A stretch of DNA of 6,761 bases from Ignavibacteria bacterium (GCA_027347545.1 DAIEQT010000081.1:1-6761); one strand, 5' to 3'. Shown: positions 1 to 6,349, counted from the stretch's first letter. The notes: generated from the sequence alone by a model not told the origin. Numbers and translations are program-made.

Positions 1-47
1 CCTTTTGTTTTAAGGCTACTGTTATTCTCTCCGTATCCTCCTAAAAT

Positions 48-1106
48 TTATTTCCCGTGCCAGACAATAGTCTTCATCGGAACGGAATTAACTAAGTTAC
101 CGACAATAAATACCTCTGTTCCATTACTCCAAACAGACCTATAAACTGCCGAGGAAATATTAATATCTTTTATATTGACACATTCGCTTCCATTATTAAA
201 AAATGCCCGTCCCCCCTGGCCTACTGCTAAAATATATTTATCATTAACGGCAATCATATCTTCTACGGCTAAGTAATATTGAATCTGTTTTAACCATTGA
301 CCGCCCTCATATAAAAAAACTCCTTCCCAACCATAACTATACAACTTGCCGCTATTTGAAACGTACAGTTTCTGTCCAAAATTTCTCGAGTACAGCGTTG
401 AGTCCATTATTTTCCACTTATTTAATTCGTATTTATAAAAATAGGTAGTATGCGGGGTGGTAGCCGTTTGTGGTTTTATAGCAAGCATAAACTTTCCCCC
501 TTTTGTTTCTCTTACTCCGCTTATAACTAAAGTCGAATCTCCAATGGTTTCTTTCTTCCAGATACTGCCGTTATAATTCCAAATTTCTCCGTAACCGGAA
601 CAAAAAACATTATTTGCCTCCGTTCCCCAAACATCATTTATAAAAATATTGTTAGCCTTAACTACGTGCTCAATCCATTTCGAACCGTTAAAATTTATTA
701 TTAGCGGTCTTCGTGTCCATGTATCAGTATTAGAATTATACCCAAGAAGTCGTTCACCGGTCATCCAAACATTATTAGCACTAAATCCAAATACTTTTTT
801 GAAATCTAACGCACTTCTATCAATGTCTTTAAATAGATCGTAGTAACTCCATGCTTTTCCGTTGTAATGCCAAACTGTTGTAATACTTCTATCATGGAAA
901 CCGCAAGTCCACACATTATCAGCAGAACTTCCCCAAATAGAAAACATTAAAACTTGATAGCTGCCGGGATAGTCAAGTGTATCAGCTGTCCAAGTCATTT
1001 CCAGCGGAGATTTAAGTTGTTCTTCCGGTTTGGTAATTTCACTCTTGCAAGAAATAGTTATTAGTACTGCGGTTAAAAAAAGAATTAAGCTGAAGTAGTG
1101 TTTCAT
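48..1106 (-). CDS. Predicted lipoprotein with beta-propeller-like repeats
   Basis: A 352-residue protein of unknown specific function, predicted to be exported and lipid-anchored. Residues 1-19 form a short hydrophobic signal ending in I-T-I-S before Cys20, a lipobox of the loose kind accepted in Bacteroidota; a charged, probably disordered stretch follows (about 21-35). The body carries repeats of the form W/F-G-x-x-x-x-N-N/D-V-W/F, followed by a strand with H/F/N-Y/F-N-G-x-x-W. Clear copies begin near residues 58, 106, 159 and 326. Aromatic repeats of this kind typically build beta-propellers in exported proteins; the blade count cannot be fixed by eye. The ATG is supported by GGGGAGA a few bases upstream. 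The gene stands alone, separated from the ferredoxin gene by a terminator; no convincing promoter was seen in front of it. No catalytic motif is visible, so a binding or scaffold role is only a guess. Confidence 0.85.
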   Translation of the reverse strand: MKHYFSLILFLTAVLITISCKSEITKPEEQLKSPLEMTWTADTLDYPGSYQVLMFSIWGSSADNVWTCGFHDRSITTVWHYNGKAWSYYDLFKDIDRSALDFKKVFGFSANNVWMTGERLLGYNSNTDTWTRRPLIINFNGSKWIEHVVKANNIFINDVWGTEANNVFCSGYGEIWNYNGSIWKKETIGDSTLVISGVRETKGGKFMLAIKPQTATTPHTTYFYKYELNKWKIMDSTLYSRNFGQKLYVSNSGKLYSYGWEGVFLYEGGQWLKQIQYYLAVEDMIAVNDKYILAVGQGGRAFFNNGSECVNIKDINISSAVYRSVWSNGTEVFIVGNLVNSVPMKTIVWHGK

Positions 1107-1219
1107 ATCTCCCCAGAGTTTAGTTATTCAAAATGTTTTGTAATTAACTATTTGCAAGTTAGCATTGTTTTTTTCGTATATGCAAATCCCATTTCCTTTA
1201 CCCCAATTAAATTTGTGTT

Positions 1220-1258
1220 AAAACAAAAAACCCCGGTAGAAAATTTGCCGGGGTTCTT
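1220..1258 (-). terminator. Rho-independent terminator after the ferredoxin gene
   Basis: A GC-rich hairpin has arms at 1229-1238 and 1246-1255: eight perfect pairs containing CCCCGG/CCGGGG, then a G-T wobble and an A-T pair around a 7-base loop. On the minus strand it is followed at once by TTTTTTGTTTT (1230 to 1220). It lies about 40 bases past the ferredoxin stop and isolates that gene from the lipoprotein gene. On the plus strand the run after the stem is a poorer TTCTTTT, so termination in that direction is possible but weaker. Confidence 0.88.
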
Positions 1259-1296
1259 TTGCTTCTCCTAAAAAGCTAACAGCTAATAGCTATTTA

Positions 1297-1596
1297 TTAA
1301 CGACCAACTTTATCTAAAGTTTCTTTCTTAGCCATTAATTGTTCCTTTGTTTCAACTCTTTCCGGATCAGCTATAATAGCTTCTGTCGGGCATGATGGAA
1401 TGCATTGCGGTTCATCGTGGAAGCCAACACATTCGGTACATTTATCGGGAACGATGTATGTGTGTTCATCGCTTAATGCTGCTTTTTCTTCCGTTCCATA
1501 AATGTAAGAAACGCCGGCGCCGTAAATAGCATTGTTTGGGCATTCTGCTTCGCATGCATTGCAAGAAATGCATTCATCTGTTATCACTACTGACAT
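1297..1596 (-). CDS. 2[4Fe-4S] ferredoxin, Allochromatium/Chlorobium type
   Basis: A 99-residue cytoplasmic electron carrier predicted to hold two [4Fe-4S] clusters. The first motif is Cys9-x2-Cys12-x2-Cys15-x3-Cys19-Pro. The second is Cys53-x2-Cys56-x8-Cys65-x3-Cys69-Pro. The x8 gap (VGFHDEPQ) in place of the usual x2, plus a charged helical tail after the second motif (about residues 78-99), are hallmarks of the low-potential Allochromatium-type ferredoxins also found in green sulfur bacteria. By the usual crossing pattern, Cys9/12/15/69 would bind one cluster and Cys53/56/65/19 the other. The stretch between the motifs is longer than in minimal clostridial ferredoxins. The start is fixed by a strong GGAGGAA about seven bases before the ATG. 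The gene appears to be a single transcription unit: a possible promoter in front, a strong terminator behind. The redox partner is not encoded here. Confidence 0.95.
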   Translation of the reverse strand: MSVVITDECISCNACEAECPNNAIYGAGVSYIYGTEEKAALSDEHTYIVPDKCTECVGFHDEPQCIPSCPTEAIIADPERVETKEQLMAKKETLDKVGR

Positions 1597-1639
1597 ATTA
1601 GGATTCCTCCAAGTGTTAAAAAGTTATTAAAGTCTGTTT

Positions 1640-1669
1640 CAAAAATAGTAATAATCTCTTAATTGAAAC
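1640..1669 (-). promoter_or_regulatory. Possible Bacteroidota-type promoter of the ferredoxin gene
   Basis: On the minus strand TATTTTTG (1647 to 1640) matches the TAnnTTTG -7 consensus, about 45 bases before the ferredoxin ATG. The -33 region about 20 bases upstream reads GTTTC rather than a clean TTG, so only half of the promoter is convincing. If real, it separates ferredoxin expression from the protease gene upstream, which ends 140 bases before the ferredoxin start. Confidence 0.4.
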
Positions 1670-1736
1670 CGCCCGCATTCGGAAATTTTTATTACAATTT
1701 TCATTAAAAGACCATTAATCCTTTTAAGAATCATCA

Positions 1737-3335
1737 TTACTTCTTAGAATCAATTTGTTTTAACAATTCGTCACACGCAGTTTTGAGCTGCTCATCAACA
1801 CCTTTAGCAATCCAATCAACAGAATTTTCAACTGTTATATCCGGAACAGCTGGACCAAGCTCTTGGTTTTTATCTGTTGCTTTGGTGAACCAGCCTCTTA
1901 ACGGCAACCGAACAAACGAGCCGTCTATTAATCCTTTACCGCCGGTTGAAATAACAGAGCCATTGGTTGCAATACCAACAAGTTTTCCAATTCCTAAAGT
2001 TTTATAAGCGTGGGAGAAAATTTCTGCGTTGGAATAACTGCCTTCGTTGCAAAGCGCGATTGATGGTTTCAACCAAGCTGCAAAAACTAAGCGCTCGCCG
2101 GTTGGGTAATATTCACGGAATTTTTTCTTATCGCGCTCAAGATTATCGCTAGCTCCGCGCGGAATTGTGTATGCGTGCTGCTTGTAATTCAGAATTGTCA
2201 TCAAGTAATCTGTTGTAGAGCCGCCGCCGTTGTAGCGGACATCAACAACCAATCCTTCTTTGCCGTAACCGGCAGCGGTTAGTTCGCGCTCAAAAGTTTC
2301 AAAGCTTCCGTAATCCATTCCTTGAATGTGAATGTAGCCGAGTCTTCCGTTGGAAAATTTATCAACGAGTTTTTTTCTATCATTCACCCATTCTTGATAA
2401 AGCTGCTGGCGTAGCATATTGGTTGGGCGAATTACAACTTCGCGTTTTTTGCCATCTTTACCTTTAACAGTAAGAAGAGTTTTCTCATCAACTTTTGTGT
2501 TTAGAAGTTGGTAAAAATTCTGCTCTTGGAATGAAGAACCATCAACAGCGGTAATCAAATCATCAGCAAATAACTTGCTTGTATTTTTATCAGCCGGAGT
2601 TTGTGGAATAACGCGAACTACTTTCATTCCATCTGCAGTTGGTTCTAATTCTGCACCGAGTAAACCGGTTGCATCTTTTTGTGTTTCCGCACGCTCTGCC
2701 GCTGTAAAGCCCATGTGGCTGGAGTTTAATTCACCAAGAAGATTGTTGAACATATCGCGGAGATCATTTGGCGTTGATGCGATTAAGCAAAGTTCTTCAT
2801 ATTTCTTTTTGAGATCGTTCCAGTCCTTGCCATGAAATTGCGGATCGTAAAATCCGTCGCGAATTGTACGCCAGGCTTCTGCAAAAACTTGTTTGCGTTC
2901 AGCCGGATAATCAATTTTCAGTTTTGCTGAATAAGGAAGCGGTTCTGCTTTGTCTCCTTTAATATCATGCCGGGATAATGAGCCGCCCATCTTTGTGTAG
3001 TATAAATATTTTCCTTCTTTATCCATTGTAACATTGCCTGGATTAGAGCCGCCTTTTGTTAGTTCCTTGAGCTCCTTTCCATCCCACTTAACACTGTAAA
3101 GATCGCGCCCACCTTTTGTAGTACTGCTGGAACCAACATAGAAAAATGTTTCGCCATCTTTGCTGATGATAACATTGGATTCATCCCCCGGAAAGTTTGT
3201 TACTTGAACTAATCGCTGATGAATATTTTCGAAATCAATTTTGATTGGCTTTACTTTAACACTGTCTTTCTTTTCACTCTTCACGTTTGGCTTTTCGGCT
3301 GACTTTTCTTCTTTTACCGGCTCTTTTCGTCCCAA
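1737..3335 (-). CDS. Tricorn-like S41 protease, C-terminal (catalytic) part, out of frame with its N-terminal half
   Basis: C-terminal part of a tricorn-type serine protease, a periplasmic peptidase of family S41 expected to cut peptides into short pieces. The open frame begins at a TTG (3335) with no ribosome binding site; the true reading almost certainly continues from the upstream half by one frame change. In order (open-frame numbering): Lys/Glu-rich linker 1-30; last propeller strands 35-135; helical cap of the core domain about 145-210 with the Ser206-His207 pair; PDZ domain about 222-305; C-terminal core with strand V-D-V-R-Y-N-G-G-G (364-372), predicted nucleophile Ser435 in S-Y-S-N-A-E, and Glu492 shortly before the G-P-A-V-P-D-I strand, the region of the fourth catalytic residue. 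Ser-His, Ser and Glu match the tricorn tetrad by motif alignment, so the catalytic site looks intact. Joined to the N-terminal half the protein is about 1085 residues, the usual size for bacterial homologues. Confidence 0.93.
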   Translation of the reverse strand: MGRKEPVKEEKSAEKPNVKSEKKDSVKVKPIKIDFENIHQRLVQVTNFPGDESNVIISKDGETFFYVGSSSTTKGGRDLYSVKWDGKELKELTKGGSNPGNVTMDKEGKYLYYTKMGGSLSRHDIKGDKAEPLPYSAKLKIDYPAERKQVFAEAWRTIRDGFYDPQFHGKDWNDLKKKYEELCLIASTPNDLRDMFNNLLGELNSSHMGFTAAERAETQKDATGLLGAELEPTADGMKVVRVIPQTPADKNTSKLFADDLITAVDGSSFQEQNFYQLLNTKVDEKTLLTVKGKDGKKREVVIRPTNMLRQQLYQEWVNDRKKLVDKFSNGRLGYIHIQGMDYGSFETFERELTAAGYGKEGLVVDVRYNGGGSTTDYLMTILNYKQHAYTIPRGASDNLERDKKKFREYYPTGERLVFAAWLKPSIALCNEGSYSNAEIFSHAYKTLGIGKLVGIATNGSVISTGGKGLIDGSFVRLPLRGWFTKATDKNQELGPAVPDITVENSVDWIAKGVDEQLKTACDELLKQIDSKK

Positions 3336-4993
3336 TCAGATTTTGTTTTTTCCCAATCATCTTTCTTTAGCCAGGCAAACCAAACATCGCGGGTAAAATT
3401 TAAGCCGCCGGTAATTGCATTTTGTCCGCTTCGAGAAGAAAGAAATCCTAGTTTAGAACCATCGGCGCTCCAAAATGGATTTGAATCGCCGCGCGGATGC
3501 ATAGAGACATTTACCGGCTTGGCAGAATTATCAACCAGCTGAATAAAAATGTCTTCGTTGAAATAAAGATCTTCAATTGAATAAGCGAGCCACTTGTTGT
3601 CCGGACTCCAAGCAACGCCGCTTGGCGAAGCCCAGCTATCAATTAATATTTTTTCGTTAGATAACTTACCATCCGCTGCAATATCAGCTACAACAAATTG
3701 TTTTTTATCAGCTCCGCAAGTGTAAGCAATTTTCTTTCCGTCACCGGAGACTGTTAAGCCGCTCTCATCTTCATCGGTTTTGGTTAAGCGAATGATTTCA
3801 TGCTTCAGCGATTTGAAAATGTTGGGCTGAGTTTTATCGGCTGATTTAGCCAAATAAATATCGTAGTTATTGTCTTCACGATCAGAAGCAAAAACAAGCG
3901 TTGTGTCGGATAGCCATGCAACATCAACATCTCGGAAAGGAGAATCGGAAAGGTTTACGCTTCTGTTTTTTTCTTTGTCGGCTTCCTTCACAAAGACTTC
4001 TCCGCGTACAGAGAAAGCAAACAACTTTCCGTTTGGTGAAACAGCGTATTCAGTCAATCCGTTGGTCATCGTTTTGAATTCAACCGGATCGAATCTGTCA
4101 TCGGCAGAAATTTCAACATCAACTTTTTTGAAATCAATCTTAGCGGTTTTGGAAACGTAAATATTTTTATCTCTTTCTATGATTACACTTAATCCATCGT
4201 TGGAAACATTTAGATATCTGATTGAGTGATCTTTGAAGTTGGTCAGCTGTTCCGGTTTGGAAACTGCTTTTCCCGTTTCATCTATTGTAATTTTATAAAT
4301 GTTATAATTGCCGCTGTTGCTGCTTAAAAAGAAAATGGTTTTAGAATCTATCCATTGAGGCATTACATCATTCGTTTCGAAACCAACAAGCTTGGAATAT
4401 TTTTTCGTTTTGGTATCGAACAGCCAAATATCTCTGTTGGATGGACCTCGGTACGCTTCACGAAAAACGGGATTGATGTCTCCACGCACGAGCGCAATAA
4501 ATCTTCCATCTGGCGAAGCGATTGGCTCGAATCCCACTGCGTCTAAAACTCTCCATTCTGTACCGCCTTTAGATGAGATAGAATAAACTTCCATTGGTCT
4601 TTCTATTTGGTTGAACTCGCGGTTAGTTGAAAACAAAATGTTTCCATCATTCGACCAGTTGGAAATGTTATCTACAGCGGAATGATACGTTAAGCGCTTC
4701 GGCGTTCCGCCATCGTTCTGAATTACAAATAGGTCGTTGTTGCCGTAGCGAGCTCCACTGAATGCAATTTGTTTTCCATCCGGAGAAAATTTTGGATAGG
4801 CTTCGTAGGCTTCGTGAATCGTTAAGCGAGTTGCTTTGCCGCCGGTAACCGGAACAGTCCAAATATCACCTTGAAATGAAAATGCGATTTGGCTTCCGTC
4901 ATTATTTAATGCGGGAAAGCGTAAAAGAAGATTTTCTTGAGCAAATGTAAATTGAACAGCAAGGATTAAGAATAACAGTATTAATTTTTTCAT
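3314..4993 (-). CDS. Tricorn-like protease, N-terminal beta-propeller part, out of frame with its catalytic half
   Basis: N-terminal 559 residues of the same tricorn-like protein. Residues 1-18 are a classic signal peptide (M-K-K, hydrophobic core, T-F-A before Gln19), so the protein should be periplasmic. The rest consists of PD40/WD40-like propeller strands, recognisable by repeats of F-S-P-D-G-K-x-I-A-F-S, W-S-N-D-G, S-P-D-G-R, S-P-N-G-K, W-S-P-D-N-K-W and W-S-A-D-G-S. In tricorn two such propellers gate substrate access and product exit. The last in-frame residues, in a charged linker, are W-D-E-K followed by S-R and a stop. The next frame continues with E-P-V-K-E-E, as homologues do. The ATG at 4993 is chosen over earlier in-frame codons because it has an AGAGGTG ribosome site, begins the signal peptide exactly, and lies downstream of the promoter. 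This half alone has no catalytic residues. Confidence 0.92.
   Translation of the reverse strand: MKKLILLFLILAVQFTFAQENLLLRFPALNNDGSQIAFSFQGDIWTVPVTGGKATRLTIHEAYEAYPKFSPDGKQIAFSGARYGNNDLFVIQNDGGTPKRLTYHSAVDNISNWSNDGNILFSTNREFNQIERPMEVYSISSKGGTEWRVLDAVGFEPIASPDGRFIALVRGDINPVFREAYRGPSNRDIWLFDTKTKKYSKLVGFETNDVMPQWIDSKTIFFLSSNSGNYNIYKITIDETGKAVSKPEQLTNFKDHSIRYLNVSNDGLSVIIERDKNIYVSKTAKIDFKKVDVEISADDRFDPVEFKTMTNGLTEYAVSPNGKLFAFSVRGEVFVKEADKEKNRSVNLSDSPFRDVDVAWLSDTTLVFASDREDNNYDIYLAKSADKTQPNIFKSLKHEIIRLTKTDEDESGLTVSGDGKKIAYTCGADKKQFVVADIAADGKLSNEKILIDSWASPSGVAWSPDNKWLAYSIEDLYFNEDIFIQLVDNSAKPVNVSMHPRGDSNPFWSADGSKLGFLSSRSGQNAITGGLNFTRDVWFAWLKKDDWEKTKSDWDEKSR
3323..3328 (-). other. Frameshift site joining the two halves of the tricorn-like gene
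   Basis: On the minus strand the site reads GAC GAA AAG AGC CGG TAA in the N-terminal frame and CGA AAA GAG CCG GTA in the C-terminal frame. The A4 run is at 3327-3324. One extra A gives one continuous protein, D-E-K-E-P-V-K-E, through the charged linker. Equally, a -1 slip of lysyl-tRNA on A-AAG would yield exactly the same peptide. No strong stimulating hairpin or upstream Shine-Dalgarno at the expected distance was seen. A sequencing or assembly error or a real one-base deletion is therefore more likely than programmed frameshifting. Confidence 0.85.
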
Positions 4994-4997
4994 GCAC

Positions 4998-5003
4998 ACC
5001 TCT
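4998..5003 (-). promoter_or_regulatory. Ribosome binding site fixing the protease start
   Basis: AGAGGT on the minus strand lies four bases before the ATG at 4993-4991. It decides the start in favour of the signal-peptide methionine over the open frame extending to 5050, which would place the promoter inside the gene and put a non-signal leader ahead of M-K-K-L. Confidence 0.75.
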
Positions 5004-5019
5004 CGATTTGAAGTTTGGA

Positions 5020-5050
5020 CAAAAATATGGTTAAGAAGTGTAAGGAACAA
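5020..5050 (-). promoter_or_regulatory. Bacteroidota-type promoter of the tricorn-like protease
   Basis: On the minus strand TTG (5050-5048), a 20-base spacer and TATTTTTG (5027-5020) match the -33/-7 consensus TTG-N19-21-TAnnTTTG. Transcription would start about seven bases further on, leaving a leader of roughly 20 bases that contains the ribosome site. Confidence 0.6.
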
Positions 5051-5223
5051 AGGAGAAAAAAGGTTACATGATGAACGGCTTAATAGAAATGTTAACGGTT
5101 TATTTTTAAGAAATTATTCGTGTTCTCGCTCTAATTCCAATAATCTCTTTTTACGCCAAAGTCAGCCGCCGTAACCGCCAAGATTTCCAGTCTTATTTGC
5201 TGCTTACCAATAAAAAATAGCGA

Positions 5224-5253
5224 TTGCTCTTTATATACAAAAGTATATATTTG
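5224..5253 (+). promoter_or_regulatory. Bacteroidota-type promoter of the HTH-MNT/HEPN operon
   Basis: TTG (5224-5226), a 19-base spacer and TATATTTG (5246-5253) match the TTG/TAnnTTTG promoter pattern. The predicted start is near 5260, giving a leader of about 75 bases before the ATG at 5335. The -7 box lies between two palindromes, which would allow a bound repressor to block RNA polymerase directly. Confidence 0.6.
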
Positions 5254-5268
5254 TATACAAAAGTATAT
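5233..5268. repeat. Tandem palindromic operator (two ATATAC/GTATAT-type sites)
   Basis: TATACAAAAGTATAT occurs twice, at 5234-5248 and 5254-5268, a 20-base period. Each copy is itself an inverted repeat, TATAC-AAAA-GTATA; the first extends to six-base arms (5233-5248). The four half-sites begin at 5234, 5243, 5254 and 5263, so they recur about once per helical turn on one face of the DNA. The first copy fills the promoter spacer and the second covers the predicted transcription start. The likely ligand is the winged-helix domain of the gene it precedes; this is inferred from position only. Confidence 0.75.
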
Positions 5269-5334
5269 GATGTGGTAACTAAACTTAAACTCGTGTAAAT
5301 AGCATATTGACGGACTAACCATTAGAGAGATAAA

Positions 5335-5946
5335 ATGATTCTTTACAGAGTGATGGACGAAGTTTTCCGGTCTTGGTCGCATGTTGCAGTATTGAGAACT
5401 CTTATTGACAGAAATAACGGTTGCACCGGCAATGAAACAGCACGTCTTTCCGGGATGCATCCGCGTTCAGCGATTAAAGCACTTGGCTCGTTGGAAGAAC
5501 TTGGGGTTGTTAACAGACAGCGTGGCGGAAGAGATCATTTGTTTTCCCTAAATAGAGACCACGTTCTAGTTAAGGATTTACTTATGCCTTTATATAAAAC
5601 CGAGAGTCTGTTCCCCCTTGCTATAAAAAAGGAAATAGGCTCTATCCTTAAAAAGAATGTAATCAGTGCGGTTATATTCGGCAGTGTGGCGAGAAGAGAA
5701 GAAAACCCCCGGTCGGATCTTGATCTTTGCTGTATCGTTAATTCCGTTCCAGACAAAATGCTTATACGAGAATTGTTGAACAAGAAATCGAAATCCATGA
5801 GTACTAAATATGGAATAAAAATAGCTCCGGTTTTTTTCACAGCAAGTGAATTTAAAAAGAAAAAGCAGGTGCGGTTAATTAAAGAGATTATCACCCAGGG
5901 CGTGTTAATAGTTGGAAAAAATCTGCGGACTTTACTAGATGGCTGA
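5335..5946 (+). CDS. Winged-helix / MNT nucleotidyltransferase fusion, probable antitoxin-regulator of a HEPN/MNT module
   Basis: A 203-residue cytoplasmic protein with two domains. Residues about 12-78 form a winged helix: helix-turn-helix T-G-N-E-T-A-R-L-S-G-M-H (31-42), then R-S-A-I-K-A-L-x-x-L-E-E-L-G-V-V and a wing R-Q-R-G-G-R-D-H-L-F. Residues about 98-195 form a minimal nucleotidyltransferase with the signature Gly116-Ser117-x10-Asp128-x-Asp130, which binds the metal and nucleotide. In characterised HEPN/MNT systems the MNT protein neutralises its partner by adding AMP groups to it. The third acid expected on a later strand (around K-I-A-P-V-F-F, 162-168) is not seen. The start has an AGAGAG-rich site just upstream. 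It is the first gene of an operon: its last eight bases overlap the HEPN gene, implying translational coupling. Autorepression through the palindromes upstream is likely. An antibiotic-modifying role is less likely given the HTH and partner. Confidence 0.88.
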   Translation: MILYRVMDEVFRSWSHVAVLRTLIDRNNGCTGNETARLSGMHPRSAIKALGSLEELGVVNRQRGGRDHLFSLNRDHVLVKDLLMPLYKTESLFPLAIKKEIGSILKKNVISAVIFGSVARREENPRSDLDLCCIVNSVPDKMLIRELLNKKSKSMSTKYGIKIAPVFFTASEFKKKKQVRLIKEIITQGVLIVGKNLRTLLDG

Positions 5947-6349
5947 ACGCAGAGGAAGAAAAGCAGTTGAGCGAAAAAACTATTTGCGATATCAAAATGT
6001 TGCCGAGCATTTTTATGAAGCCGCAAAAGATTCGATGGAACTGGAATATTGGACGGCAGCATGTGTTCTAATTGTTCATTCGGCAATAGCATACACCGAT
6101 GCGCTTTGCATAAAACTTTCCGGACAGAGAAGTATGGGCGACAATCACGAAGACGCAATTCTGCTGGTAGATACAATTGTTGCCGACAGCGAAGAAAAAA
6201 TCAAAGCGGTCAATCAGTTGCGAAGAATTATTGAAGAGAAAACAAAAGTATCTTATCTCGGTGAATTGTACTCGGGCAACCAAGCAAAAGAAATGTGGAA
6301 ACGGCTGGAAAGATTTCGGGTGTGGGTAAAAATAATTCTAACAAGGTAA
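5939..6349 (+). CDS. HEPN-family protein, probable toxin or partner of the MNT protein
   Basis: A 136-residue, probably all-helical protein resembling the SAV_6107-like HEPN family, by memory of motifs rather than search. Conserved-looking elements in order: N-terminal basic segment with N-Y-L (14-16); helix with A-A-K-D-S-M-E (28-34) and W-T-A-A (38-41); V-H-S-A-I-A-Y-T-D-A-L (46-56); Arg64-x5-His70 followed by E-D-A; L-R-R-I-I-E-E-K (94-101); then Y-L-G-E and a terminal E-R-F-x-x-W helix (124-129). Classical HEPN RNases carry R-x4-6-H near the C-terminal helices. Here that position seems to read Lys101-x4-Tyr106, while the only R-x5-H lies earlier. RNase toxicity is therefore possible but not assured; a substrate-binding role for the MNT enzyme, as in two-component nucleotidyltransferases, is the alternative. 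The ATG overlaps the end of the MNT gene and has no strong ribosome site of its own, so coupling is expected. Confidence 0.82.
   Translation: MAERRGRKAVERKNYLRYQNVAEHFYEAAKDSMELEYWTAACVLIVHSAIAYTDALCIKLSGQRSMGDNHEDAILLVDTIVADSEEKIKAVNQLRRIIEEKTKVSYLGELYSGNQAKEMWKRLERFRVWVKIILTR

Larger units (their letters stand above)
4994..5334. other. Divergent intergenic region, 341 bases, no gene
   Basis: This stretch separates the leftward protease gene from the rightward HTH-MNT gene. It carries the protease promoter (5020-5050) and the operator-like promoter of the HTH-MNT operon (5224-5268). Between them (about 5051-5220) I see no hairpin, repeat or coding sequence I can support. The open frames that cross it lack ribosome sites and run through the promoters. 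Confidence 0.7.

Noticed and set aside
37..42. AGGAGG on the minus strand, as if a further gene began beyond the left edge
   Set aside because: No ATG, GTG or TTG lies at a usable distance inside the window, so no gene can be supported.
1704..1727. Inverted repeat TTAAAAG/CTTTTAA after the protease stop as a terminator
   Set aside because: The stem is AT-only apart from one pair and is not followed by a T run on the minus strand.
3333..3335. Independent TTG start for the C-terminal protease half
   Set aside because: No Shine-Dalgarno sequence precedes it, and the product would begin inside a linker and a partial propeller; a frameshift explains the layout better.
5260..5334. Possible leader RNA or riboswitch before the HTH-MNT gene
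   Set aside because: About 75 bases with no stable hairpin or known conserved motif visible.
5131..5460. 109-residue open frame on the minus strand
   Set aside because: It runs through the operator palindromes and the start of the HTH-MNT gene, with no recognisable protein pattern.
5535..6176. 213-residue open frame on the minus strand
   Set aside because: It is antisense to the HTH-MNT and HEPN genes, has no domain-like pattern, and crosses their overlap; the plus-strand frames carry clear motifs.
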